A stretch of DNA of 64,000 nt, from contig CAWDEY010000011.1 of the NCBI GenBank assembly GCA_963801505.1, positions 1 through 64,000 of the forward strand. The letters are read 5' to 3'. The notes under the pieces are model-generated. The model was not told the DNA's origin. It saw nothing but the letters and a program-made list of their open reading frames with translations, and did no database searches. The position numbers were made by a program, and so were the translations under genes. This DNA is from JAOUFP01 sp963801505. Its GTDB lineage: Bacteria; Nitrospirota; Thermodesulfovibrionia; Thermodesulfovibrionales; UBA6898. The stretch's first letter is position 1. Each line of letters opens with the position of its first letter. This document shows, piece by piece, positions 25,807 to 34,093 of this stretch.

Positions 25807-26670
25807 TCAGCTAATCAGCGAGTTCCAGTCCGCCGAGAACTTTTCCATGCCTTTTGTTGTGAGGTCATGCGAGACGTCGAAATTGTGCCAGTCGTCCGTC
25901 AAAGAGTACTCCCTGTAGGGGATCGCCTTAAGGTTGCCCGCATTATAAGTGTAATCTTCCCCGGGCAGGGGAAGACCCTTTTCGCCCCATTCCTTCAGTA
26001 TCCCGTAGGGGGCGGTGATAATGTCCGAGCCAAGTTTCAGGGCATATTGGAGATGCCCGAAAGTCCGCACAGAGGCTGTCAGTACCTCGACATGACGGTC
26101 ACTGTCAGCATACATCCTCATGATATTTGCGATAAGGTCCATACCGTTTTCACCACGGTCGTCAATCCTTCCAACAAAGGGCGAGACAAAGACACTCCCC
26201 CTTTTGGCCCCCCTGGTGGCCGCGTAGACTGCCGCTGCCTGCGCCTGACTGAAACAGAGGGTCATATTTACCCTGAGCCCGTCCTTCACCGCCTGCCCGG
26301 CCGCCTTGAGTCCTTCTTCAGAAGAAGGGAACTTTATATGGGCGTTGGGTATCCAGCCGAACATTTTCCTGCCCTGCAGGAGCATTTGCTCCCGCCCGGT
26401 AGAGAGGTCGGCATATACCTCGACGGATACAGATCCCTGGGGCAAAAGACCCGATATCTCCCTCACAACAAAATGATAAAAGTTCAGGATCTCCTCTTCA
26501 GTGAACTTCCCGCCCTTTTCAAGCTTCTTTCGCGCAACCGGGTTCTTCGCAAGCAGCGTGGGGTTTGTCGTTTGTCCGTCAAGGAACCCCAGCAGGTCCA
26601 TTACCTGCCTGGTCTCATGGGGATCGCCTCCGTCAAGGAATATTTTTGAATTCAGATCTTTTGGTCTCAT
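25807..26670 (-). CDS. Transaldolase family protein
   Basis: 287 residues. IFLDGGDPHETRQ near the start is the family Asp, TTNPTLLAKN follows near residue 35, and the Schiff-base lysine is in NAHIKFP near residue 115. FVSPFVGRIDDRG and ASVRTFGHL also match. It moves a three-carbon dihydroxyacetone unit between sugar phosphates in the non-oxidative pentose phosphate pathway. The extended C-terminal region is longer than in small TalC/Fsa-type enzymes. The start at 26670 follows a GGAG-containing stretch (AAGGAGATG). It appears monocistronic. Confidence 0.88.
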   Translation of the reverse strand: MRPKDLNSKIFLDGGDPHETRQVMDLLGFLDGQTTNPTLLAKNPVARKKLEKGGKFTEEEILNFYHFVVREISGLLPQGSVSVEVYADLSTGREQMLLQGRKMFGWIPNAHIKFPSSEEGLKAAGQAVKDGLRVNMTLCFSQAQAAAVYAATRGAKRGSVFVSPFVGRIDDRGENGMDLIANIMRMYADSDRHVEVLTASVRTFGHLQYALKLGSDIITAPYGILKEWGEKGLPLPGEDYTYNAGNLKAIPYREYSLTDDWHNFDVSHDLTTKGMEKFSADWNSLIS

Positions 26671-26901
26671 CTCCTTGGCTCCTTTAGAGTTCTATAGTCG
26701 CGTTTGTCTGTGTGACAGTTGTAATTTTCAGTTTACTCCAATAAAGCGCTCTGTCAAGCTTGAATAAAAACTTTTCAACAACATTCTGTCTGCGGGAAAA
26801 GCCTGCATATGGGCTTGACGTTGGCCGGCTTTCATGATAAAAGAGGATTGAGTACGTTATACGAAAAAAGCTGTTTATTATTAATCACAAGGAGGTCAGA
26901 G

Positions 26902-27327
26902 ATGGCAAAGATAACAAAAAAGGAGTTGATCTCATTACTAAACAAGGACCTGGCGCTGGAGTACACGGCGATTGTGCAGTATACGCAGCACCAGGGTACG
27001 CTGAAGGGTGCGATGTATCAAAGCATACAGAAGGAGTTGATCATACACGCGCAGGAAGAGCTTCAGCATGCCACGATTATTGCCGCACAGATCGACTACC
27101 TCGGCGGCGTGCCGACAGTAGATACTCCGCCTGCAAAGACAGCAAAAGACAGCCTGACTATGCTAAAACAGGACCTTGAAGGAGAAAATGACGCGATTGC
27201 CAGATACAGCAGGAGGATAAGACAGGCTGAAGAGCTTGCCCTGTATCCCCTTGCCCAGCAGTTGAGAAATATACTCGCTATGGAGCAGGAACACGCCATG
27301 GACCTCGAACAGGCACTTGGGAAATAG
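26902..27327 (+). CDS. Ferritin-like (bacterioferritin/Dps-type) protein
   Basis: Start at 26902 (MAKITKKELISLLNKDLALE) after AAGGAGGTCAGAG; the longer frame from 26809 lacks a ribosome-binding site. The 141 residues form a four-helix bundle with di-iron-type carboxylate pairs: E in LALEYTAIVQY, EELQHA, EGENDAIARY and MEQEHAMD. The length and ExxH spacing match bacterioferritin-like or rubrerythrin-like ferritins. A role in iron storage or peroxide detoxification fits the neighbouring superoxide reductase. A strong terminator follows the gene. Confidence 0.87.
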   Translation: MAKITKKELISLLNKDLALEYTAIVQYTQHQGTLKGAMYQSIQKELIIHAQEELQHATIIAAQIDYLGGVPTVDTPPAKTAKDSLTMLKQDLEGENDAIARYSRRIRQAEELALYPLAQQLRNILAMEQEHAMDLEQALGK

Positions 27328-27404
27328 CCCAGTCAGGGCACCTGCGTGCTTATCTGAGTTATAGAATTGCCTGAAGCTAGACCGTCAACATGACAACAGA
27401 CCCC

Positions 27405-27448
27405 AAAAGGACAGCTGATCATCATCCGATCAACTGTCCTTTTTTTTA
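27405..27448. terminator. Rho-independent terminator, bidirectional
   Basis: A 14-bp near-perfect stem (AAGGACAGCTGATC pairing with GATCAACTGTCCTT) with a short loop, followed by T8 on the plus strand. It separates the ferritin-like gene from the convergent GT39-like gene and can serve both. Confidence 0.85.
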
Positions 27449-27451
27449 GGT

Positions 27452-28966
27452 TCATTGGACCAGTGCCGCACCCAAAACATAGGGCGGAAAGTTTGAGGAA
27501 TGCAAAAAAGAGGCGCTAAAAGACCGAAGCGGCAGTGCCGAAGGAAATTCACGCGCGAATTCATCTGGGATTTCCTTCCCCTTTTTCGCTACGTCCCACA
27601 GGAGCACCTCGACCCCGGGCCCCAACTTACTTTTTACAATTCTGTGGTCTCCGGATAACAAAAAAGATTTTGTACCAGGGAGGCACGCCACAATATTTGC
27701 GGCCAGAAACTCGTTATCTGTGATAATAGTTATGTCCCGCAAAGCAATACCCCTCTCCGTCAATTCCTGACCCAGTTGCTCAGAAACGTAGCGGAAGGGT
27801 GTATGGATGCGTTCAACCTTTCCCGCGAGATCAGGGGAAAAACCAATGAACGCCCTGGCCGCGAAAATGACGACCGCAATAAAAATACAAAGCTGACCCA
27901 ATAATTTGAACCTGCGGTCATTTGACTGCGTGTCGGCCACAGAAAATACGGCCAGCGGGAGACTGAAGAGAAGGGGTGCCAGCCAGCGTTCGCTGAAGTG
28001 GCCTGTTTTTAAGACAGGTATGATGAGCAGAGGGATTGTCAAACCATAAAAGCTGAGGTAATGAAAAAGGTTCAGGCGCAATTGCCATTGCTTCCGTAAA
28101 TTGCGCCAGGGGATGCTGAAACCGAAGAAAATCAAACAAACCCCAAGGAAGACGAGGACCCCGGTATATGATGTGACAATAATATGAAGGATTTGCCGAA
28201 CTGATGACAAATCGAGAGTGCCGGCATCTGCCTTAGTCAAAGCGTGTCTGAAGGGGAGGTAATCATTTTGATGAAGCCACATAACATGTGGAGACACAAC
28301 AAGTATAAAAGACGCAAGGGAGAGGAACAGTTTGTTATTGAAAAAGATGCGACGGCCTTCACGAAACGATAAGGCCGCAAGCATGAGGGCAAACAGAAAG
28401 AACGCAAAATTGTATTTTGAGAGAAAACCGAGGCCGATTGAGGCGCCAAGGAGCAGATAGCCGGAGGTGCTTTCTCTCCGAAGCAATCGGACAAAGAGAT
28501 AACAGGTTATCGAAGCCATTGCTGTGACCAGGATTGAGTGGCTTAAGTCGCGATTGAATTCATACGCGTAGGTGGGGAAAAGAAGCAGAGTTCCGGCGAT
28601 CAAAAGAGATGCTCTCCTGTTCCAAAAGGACCGTGCAATCAGGTAGAAACTGAAATAGAAAAAAAACATTATAATATATTTTGTGGCGATTATGGTTTGG
28701 ATGTTTAAGCCAAAAAGCCCCGACATTCCGTAGACAAGCCAACTATAGAGAGGTGGCTGGTGGGCATACCCGAGAGAGAAAAATGAACCATTAAGGAATT
28801 GCTCAGCCTCATCCAACTCCATCGTTGAAGAAACGGAAAGGCGCAAGACTGCATAGAGGCAACAATAAAGAAAAAATATTGCTGCACCGGCGAGGTCTCT
28901 TTTTCCTATAGAGTCATTGTCCTTTGTTTCAGCAAAGTTATGTATTTTTTCATCATTTTCCTGCAT
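27452..28966 (-). CDS. GT39-family membrane glycosyltransferase (PMT/ArnT-like)
   Basis: 504 residues with about 11 predicted membrane segments after a 25-residue cytoplasmic lead. The first extracytoplasmic loop has the family acidic motif (MELDEAEQF) and then HQPPLYSWLVYG. The C-terminal 100 residues are soluble and periplasmic. Members of this superfamily transfer sugars from polyprenyl-phosphate donors to lipids or proteins outside the membrane; the substrate here is unknown. It ends beside a strong terminator and stands alone. Confidence 0.88.
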   Translation of the reverse strand: MQENDEKIHNFAETKDNDSIGKRDLAGAAIFFLYCCLYAVLRLSVSSTMELDEAEQFLNGSFFSLGYAHQPPLYSWLVYGMSGLFGLNIQTIIATKYIIMFFFYFSFYLIARSFWNRRASLLIAGTLLLFPTYAYEFNRDLSHSILVTAMASITCYLFVRLLRRESTSGYLLLGASIGLGFLSKYNFAFFLFALMLAALSFREGRRIFFNNKLFLSLASFILVVSPHVMWLHQNDYLPFRHALTKADAGTLDLSSVRQILHIIVTSYTGVLVFLGVCLIFFGFSIPWRNLRKQWQLRLNLFHYLSFYGLTIPLLIIPVLKTGHFSERWLAPLLFSLPLAVFSVADTQSNDRRFKLLGQLCIFIAVVIFAARAFIGFSPDLAGKVERIHTPFRYVSEQLGQELTERGIALRDITIITDNEFLAANIVACLPGTKSFLLSGDHRIVKSKLGPGVEVLLWDVAKKGKEIPDEFAREFPSALPLRSFSASFLHSSNFPPYVLGAALVQ

Positions 28967-29286
28967 ACAGCGTCCCTTTTTGCTTCTAAAGTTCAGTAGA
29001 TTATTCTACATCAAATACAGATTATTAGGGTATCTTCGCTGACGATGAGGACAGCTTTGGTTTTTATCTCTTTTATCAGGAGGGAGTCGAAAAGTACAGA
29101 CATCAAATCAATGGATGTCACTCACTAATTCGGGAAACAGTCTCTTGAGAACAGCTTCTTGCGGGATAATTTTTATCTGATATAATTTAAGTAAATCTAT
29201 TTTCTGGAGGAATATAAAGGTTTAGTGCTCTCCCAGTCGCTTCAATAAAACAATGTGTTTCAGGTCTTGCTAAAAGGAGATATCTT
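28967..29286. other. Intergenic region with a duplicated 5' leader
   Basis: About 320 bases without a gene. The right half (29165-29262) resembles the region around the desulforedoxin-like gene and is listed separately. The left half shows nothing clear. Confidence 0.45.
29165..29262 (+). repeat. Scar of a paralogous gene: duplicated leader joined to duplicated downstream sequence
   Basis: The part at 29169-29215 is a near copy of the leader of the desulforedoxin-like gene (about 24850-24897), sharing TAAATCTATTTTC and GGAGGAATA. The part at 29216-29256 resembles the sequence after that gene's stop (about 25193-25231), sharing AAGGTTTAGT, TCAATAAA and ACAATG. The coding region between them is missing. 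This looks like a duplicated gene whose body was deleted. Confidence 0.55.
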
Positions 29287-30222
29287 ATGAAGGCAGTTGT
29301 TATAGAAAAATATGGCGGAATAGATGTATTGGAGATCAAAGACATGCCTATGCCTGTAGTGGGAGAGCATGACCTGTTGATAGAAGTTTACGCGGCCTCG
29401 GTCAATCCAGTGGACTGGAAGATAAGAGAAGGCCACCTAAAAGAGAGGGTCCCTTACAAATTTCCGTTGATACTGGGCTGGGATGTTGCAGGAATAGTTA
29501 AAGAAACGGGTCCACAGGCCGGACTCTTTAGCGTCGGGGACCGTGTCTTCAGCCGGACCGACATTGCACGGAACGGCACTTACGCGGAATATGTCGCTGT
29601 TGACGAAGGCCTCGTTGCCCTGATGCCTGACAATCTGTCCTTTAAAGAGGCCGCGGCAGTGCCGCTTGCCTGTCAGACAGCCTGGCAGGCCCTGGTGGAA
29701 ATCGCACATGTGACACAAGGGGAGAAAGTCCTGGTGCATGCAGCCTCAGGAGGAGTCGGCACCTTTGCCGTTCAGATTGCTAAATACATGGGGGCCCATG
29801 TTGCAGCGACCTGCGGGACGGCCAATACCAGACTGGTGAAATCACTCGGAGCAGACGAGGTCATCGATTATAGCAAGACCGACTTTTCAGAAGCGCTTCA
29901 TGATTTTGATATTGTTCTGGATACCATGGGTGGAGAGATCTATAAAAAGAGCTTCAAAACAGTGAAGAATGGCGGCATTGTGATCTCCCTCCTGGAACGT
30001 CCGGATGAGGCACTTGCCAGTAAGAGCGGCGCGAAGGCGGAATATATGTTTCTGCAGCCAGACGGAAAACGACTCGGCCAAATTGCAACGCTATTAAGCA
30101 GGGGCATGATAGAGCCGGTACTCGGGATTGTCCTGCCCCTGGAGGAAGTAAAGAGGGCCCATACTATCAGTCAATCTCATCATGCAAAAGGGAAGATTGT
30201 CCTTTCAGTTAAAAGAAAATAG
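29287..30222 (+). CDS. Zinc-independent MDR oxidoreductase (quinone oxidoreductase-like)
   Basis: 311 residues. An N-terminal GroES-like domain (ASVNPVDWKIREG, LGWDVAGIV) is followed by a Rossmann domain with the NADPH-binding HAASGGVGTFAVQIAK near residue 155, and VVLD/VLDTMGG. The catalytic zinc cysteines and histidine of alcohol dehydrogenases are absent, so it belongs to the zeta-crystallin/quinone-reductase branch, which reduces quinones or enones with NADPH. The start follows AAAAGGAGATATCTT. It is monocistronic, downstream of the gene scar. Confidence 0.9.
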   Translation: MKAVVIEKYGGIDVLEIKDMPMPVVGEHDLLIEVYAASVNPVDWKIREGHLKERVPYKFPLILGWDVAGIVKETGPQAGLFSVGDRVFSRTDIARNGTYAEYVAVDEGLVALMPDNLSFKEAAAVPLACQTAWQALVEIAHVTQGEKVLVHAASGGVGTFAVQIAKYMGAHVAATCGTANTRLVKSLGADEVIDYSKTDFSEALHDFDIVLDTMGGEIYKKSFKTVKNGGIVISLLERPDEALASKSGAKAEYMFLQPDGKRLGQIATLLSRGMIEPVLGIVLPLEEVKRAHTISQSHHAKGKIVLSVKRK

Positions 30223-30293
30223 GGAGAAATCAGAGAACATCATCCTATTGTTTCCGGCAAAAGATTCCAAAATCCAGGGAAATGCGCTGGCTA

Positions 30294-31025
30294 CTAAACG
30301 CTGATTGAGGTCGGTCCTGCTTTTGTTGCACTCCGACCTTGAATGTGGGAATTTGATAAACGCACCCCGGCAGCATACGTGTTTTCACCCACTTTATTGC
30401 ACCAGATTACAGTGCCCTTTAGATTTGTGACCTCTGGTCCTTTCAGGATTGCTATTTCCTGACCAGGATAAAGAAGATTAAATACCCGAAGGCCAAGACC
30501 ATCAGTACTTTTATTGACTGTAAAACCAATAAACTTTTCATATGGGTCGGAAGCATTCAAACAATACTCTATGTCCTGTTTGAAGTCGTAGCGTAGGTTT
30601 TTTCCCCCTCCCAACGGCTTTGACAAGTCAAAATTCTCTTCGCATTCGCCGAGCCAACCGGAAATATCTGAACAGGAAAACGGTTTTTCAAAAAACCTGT
30701 AGCCTAAATCAGCACACTGCTTTAAAAGTCCCTCATCGGAAATACCCGACATAATGGCCTTCATTTTCCTGTCTATCTTGCATCCTCTTTTTTCCTGGAG
30801 CTGAAACAATTCTATTCCCGTCCTATGGGGCATCCGGAAGTCTGAAATCATCAGGTCAGCACATGGGGCAAATTTTTCACAGCTGCCCCCGGAATTTTTA
30901 TTAAACGGGCAGGCCACAGGGGTCTGATATGAAAATACCTCATAGCCCCATTTGGCAAAGCAAAACTCCAGCAATTCCAATAACATTGCCTCGTCATCAA
31001 AAATTATTACCCGCGGCTTTCTCAT
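30294..31025 (-). CDS. Response regulator with C-terminal PilZ-like domain
   Basis: The start at 31025 (MRKPRVIIFDDEAM) follows GGAGGACC; the longer frame to 31052 lacks a site. The receiver domain covers residues 1-120, with the acidic pair in FDDE, phosphoacceptor Asp in SDFRMP and Lys in FFEKPF. An insertion with three cysteines (CPFNKNSGGSCEKFAPC) sits before the phosphoacceptor, which is unusual. Residues about 140-235 resemble a PilZ domain (RYDFKQDIEYCL, GTVIWCNKVG) but lack a clear RxxxR motif, so c-di-GMP binding is doubtful. The partner kinase is not in the window. Confidence 0.8.
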   Translation of the reverse strand: MRKPRVIIFDDEAMLLELLEFCFAKWGYEVFSYQTPVACPFNKNSGGSCEKFAPCADLMISDFRMPHRTGIELFQLQEKRGCKIDRKMKAIMSGISDEGLLKQCADLGYRFFEKPFSCSDISGWLGECEENFDLSKPLGGGKNLRYDFKQDIEYCLNASDPYEKFIGFTVNKSTDGLGLRVFNLLYPGQEIAILKGPEVTNLKGTVIWCNKVGENTYAAGVRLSNSHIQGRSATKAGPTSISV

Positions 31026-31312
31026 GACAGGTCCTCCATCAGTTGTTATCAAGCCTTCATCAAGGACAGACCACCGTCCATTTCTTTGTTCTAGTTTGGA
31101 CCATGAAGGTTAAATTATGATTAACTTCAAATGAATTAATTTTAATACTGGCCTGCTTACATATACGGGCTGGTAGGCCTCCGCTGGATATTGTTGATGG
31201 AATTGCCAGGGTCTGCGGTCCCTTCCTTGACAGGACAGGCAACTCTGGTGCCGGAAATTTCTTGCGGGGTCAGTCGACCCCTGTACATAACTACTCCGGT
31301 CGCCAGGCGGTA

Positions 31313-31663
31313 TTACCTTCCCTTGTCCGCGCCCCTCCAGTTGATAGCGTTCGATTTTATCCGCGTATCCTGCACATAGCACAGTTTCGGATCATTCAAC
31401 GAACGCCAGGTCTTGCAGTGTTTGGCCTCAAGCCCTCTCATGGCGCAGGTATAGGGACATAAGGCCCGGGTTATGGAGCCATTAGTGCTGATAAGCTCGT
31501 ATTCGTTAGGTTGCAGTACGCCGTCATCGTCCTGCACCATGGTCGTGGCGGACCTCCCGGCTTCAATGTTCTTGATCGCAGAATTTTCCCCTTGCGCCTT
31601 TTCCCCTGCGTATGCACTTAGCGGCAAAAGGACTAAAATGGTTAAGGCTATCATCTTTTTCAT
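31313..31663 (-). CDS. Small secreted Cys-containing protein, 116 aa
   Basis: The start at 31663 (MKKMIALTILVLLPLSAYAG) gives a signal peptide and follows CGGAGGAACC. The mature part has four cysteines (ALCPYTCAMRGLEAKHC, KLCYVQD) likely to form disulfides in the periplasm. It begins 28 bases after the stop of the glutamate synthase operon and could be read through from it. No family is recognised. Confidence 0.65.
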   Translation of the reverse strand: MKKMIALTILVLLPLSAYAGEKAQGENSAIKNIEAGRSATTMVQDDDGVLQPNEYELISTNGSITRALCPYTCAMRGLEAKHCKTWRSLNDPKLCYVQDTRIKSNAINWRGADKGR

Positions 31664-31690
31664 GGTTCCTCCGAAGGACAAAGATGGACT

Positions 31691-34093
31691 CTAGACGTTC
31701 TCCACCATCTCCCATACGCCGCAGGGGCATATGCCGGCACAGAAACCGCAGCCTATGCACTTCTCTTCATCGACCACGTATTCATATGCGCCGTTTTCAT
31801 GCTCGACCCTGCTGATAGCGCCCCAGTAGCAGGTCGCCTCGCACATGTGGCAGTCGCGGCAGGTGGCGCAGGACATGCACTTGTTGGCGTCTGCCTCAGG
31901 AGTATAGTCTCCGCGGCATACATCATAGTATTCAGTCTTGATCTTTTCGTACGGTATGACCTCTTTGATCTCGGGATTGCGGGGAGCATGTGCCAACTGG
32001 TAATGGATCGTCTCTGCAGCGAGCCTTCCCTGTCCGATTGCATGGGTGACCAGGCCAAGTCCTGTTGCGTCTCCTATTGCAAAGACCTTTACGTCCGATG
32101 TCTGGCCGATCTCATTGACAGTTATCCAGCCTCTTTCGTTATGTATGCCAGGCGGCAGAAAGTCCAGAATGGGAACATCACCGATAGAGATGACTACAAC
32201 GTCGGCATCAAGCGCTGTGCCGTCTTTGAAGTATATTTGCTTTGCTTCATTGTCATATTTTTCCGTAAACTTCGGCCAGAGGATCTGCGTGCCTTTGGCA
32301 GTTGCAGTATCAACTTCTTTGCCAAAGGCAGCCGGCTTCTGTATATCAACGGCTATCACCGATTCAGCCCCGAAGTTATATGCCTCTGAGGCAACGTCCA
32401 TGCCCACATTCCCTGAGCCTATGACAACAACCCTTTTGCCTTTGAGGTCAGGCAAGGAGCCGCTGTTGATGTCCTTCAGAAAGTCATAGGCTGTCAGTAC
32501 GTGTTCTGAGCCCGGAAACGTGACTGTCCTGGGTTTCTGCGCCCCGCAGGCGACAACAACAAGTTCGTGTTCTTTATAAATCTCATCGAATTTCTCACGG
32601 TCTATCTTTGCATTGAGGTGCACATCCACCCCGAGTTCAGAAAACCTCGAAAGCTCTTTTTCAAGTATGTCATGGGGCAAACGCTCCCTGGGGATACAGT
32701 ATTCTATCTTGCCTCCAAGTTTATTCATCCCCTCGTAGAGGTCAACAGAATGGCCCTTGAGCGCGAGCTGCCAGGCAGCGCTAAGCCCCGCGGGCCCTCC
32801 GCCGATAACAGCTATAGTGTGTCCTGTAGGTTTCTCTTTCTTTGGTGCAGGCAGATCCAGTGCAAGGCCTCCCAGCTTATCGATATTCAAGGGTTTATCG
32901 ATCAGACCTCTTGTACAACTTTTCATGCAGAGGTTAGGGCATATCTGGCCGCAAACTGTTGCTGGAAGCGGACTGTACCTAAGCACCAGTTCGAGCGAGT
33001 CCTGGAGCCTACCCTGCCTGATAAGGGTCGCCCTCTTATGGGACGGTATATGCGTAGGACATGCATAGGCGCAGGGAGGGTTATATTTTTCATTTGACCA
33101 GACAGGCTTGTTGCGCCTGTTAACGCCGGTCGTAATATAAGGCAGTATGGTCAGGTCATGATCAAGATATTCAGCGAATATGCCGCCCTGCCCTACTTCC
33201 TTTTCCCACATATTTTTTCTGAAGTCAGAGGTGGACATCTTAAACCATTTTCTGGCCCTCTTTTCCTGCGGGGTATAGGCTATTAGCTTTTTCCATTCAT
33301 CAGATGAACGTGTTAGCTCCTCAAAGTAAGACATCCTTTCAATGGCCTCAAGATAGGGCTTAATGTTCGTTCTGAGCCATTCCCAGTCCTGCGGGGTAAA
33401 CTCAAGGAGCTTTACGTCCTTTTCACTGTATCCCTGGATAGGTCCCCTGAAGTATATTGTTCCGCCTACCATCCCGACACAGGGGCGATAGCCAAGGACA
33501 TTGTCCGGGTTTCTCGAATCTACACCACAGACAACAGCAATACCCCCTGCCTTGAACTCTGCAAAGGAATCTCCCACGTTTCTGAAATACCACGACTGAG
33601 GGGGCTCAAAGCGCGGGTTTTGTTTTGTCATAGTGTCACAGCGGGCCCCTCCACTGCCCTGAACATAGAGGACGCCCTGTGCTGCTGCGTTAAAGGCCCC
33701 GTTAGTCACATCACCCAGGACAGTTATCTTCGCCCCGCAGTTGAGCCAGCCCACGTCATCCGAGGCGCTTCCATATGCGACAATCTCTGTGCCGGGCAGT
33801 CCCATGCTCCCCAGCCTCTGGCCCGAAGTCCCTTCAACGGTTATCTTTACAGACTCTCCCCTGGGCCAGATGCGCCCGCCGATGCCATGCTGTCCATCGG
33901 CGATGACCCTGAGTTCCCGGGCGCCTTCATCAACAGCCGCCTGCACCTGTTCTTCCAGGATGCGCGAAGGAGTTCTGCGACCCTCTACAAAGCCGTTTAT
34001 AATAATGGGATTGGTTGTTGGGGTTTTGGTATTGGCTTTTTTACTAACCCCTAATCCCTGAGCCCTGGTCCCTGTTTTTTTCTTAGCAGGCAT
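31691..34093 (-). CDS. gltD: Glutamate synthase GXGXG domain fused to GltD-like oxidoreductase and ferredoxin
   Basis: 800 residues with three blocks. Residues 35-260 form the GXGXG beta-helix that normally ends GltB (GARELRVIADGQHGIGGR, WLNCGAKITVLGDVTNGAFN). Residues 340-710 are the GltD-type flavoprotein: Cys-rich CAYACPTHIP and CGQICPNLCMKSC, FAD site GGGPAGLSAAW and NADPH site IGSGNVGMDVA. Residues 740-800 hold two ferredoxin-like clusters (CMSCATCRDCHMC, CIGCGFCAGICPCG). It supplies electrons to the FMN/3Fe-4S synthase subunit. It overlaps the upstream gene by 11 bases. The extra ferredoxin clusters suggest ferredoxin may act as donor or acceptor. Confidence 0.92.
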   Translation of the reverse strand: MPAKKKTGTRAQGLGVSKKANTKTPTTNPIIINGFVEGRRTPSRILEEQVQAAVDEGARELRVIADGQHGIGGRIWPRGESVKITVEGTSGQRLGSMGLPGTEIVAYGSASDDVGWLNCGAKITVLGDVTNGAFNAAAQGVLYVQGSGGARCDTMTKQNPRFEPPQSWYFRNVGDSFAEFKAGGIAVVCGVDSRNPDNVLGYRPCVGMVGGTIYFRGPIQGYSEKDVKLLEFTPQDWEWLRTNIKPYLEAIERMSYFEELTRSSDEWKKLIAYTPQEKRARKWFKMSTSDFRKNMWEKEVGQGGIFAEYLDHDLTILPYITTGVNRRNKPVWSNEKYNPPCAYACPTHIPSHKRATLIRQGRLQDSLELVLRYSPLPATVCGQICPNLCMKSCTRGLIDKPLNIDKLGGLALDLPAPKKEKPTGHTIAVIGGGPAGLSAAWQLALKGHSVDLYEGMNKLGGKIEYCIPRERLPHDILEKELSRFSELGVDVHLNAKIDREKFDEIYKEHELVVVACGAQKPRTVTFPGSEHVLTAYDFLKDINSGSLPDLKGKRVVVIGSGNVGMDVASEAYNFGAESVIAVDIQKPAAFGKEVDTATAKGTQILWPKFTEKYDNEAKQIYFKDGTALDADVVVISIGDVPILDFLPPGIHNERGWITVNEIGQTSDVKVFAIGDATGLGLVTHAIGQGRLAAETIHYQLAHAPRNPEIKEVIPYEKIKTEYYDVCRGDYTPEADANKCMSCATCRDCHMCEATCYWGAISRVEHENGAYEYVVDEEKCIGCGFCAGICPCGVWEMVENV

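Noticed and set aside
25783..26649. Plus-strand frame of 288 aa antisense to transaldolase
   Set aside because: The transaldolase motifs on the minus strand are clear; the antisense frame is a by-product of codon bias.
31060..31312. Short minus-strand frames between the REC-PilZ gene and the small secreted protein
   Set aside because: They overlap each other in different frames, lack ribosome-binding sites and show no protein-like composition.
31799..32389. Plus-strand frame antisense to the GltD-like gene
   Set aside because: It lies entirely inside a recognised enzyme gene and shows no domain or ribosome-binding site.
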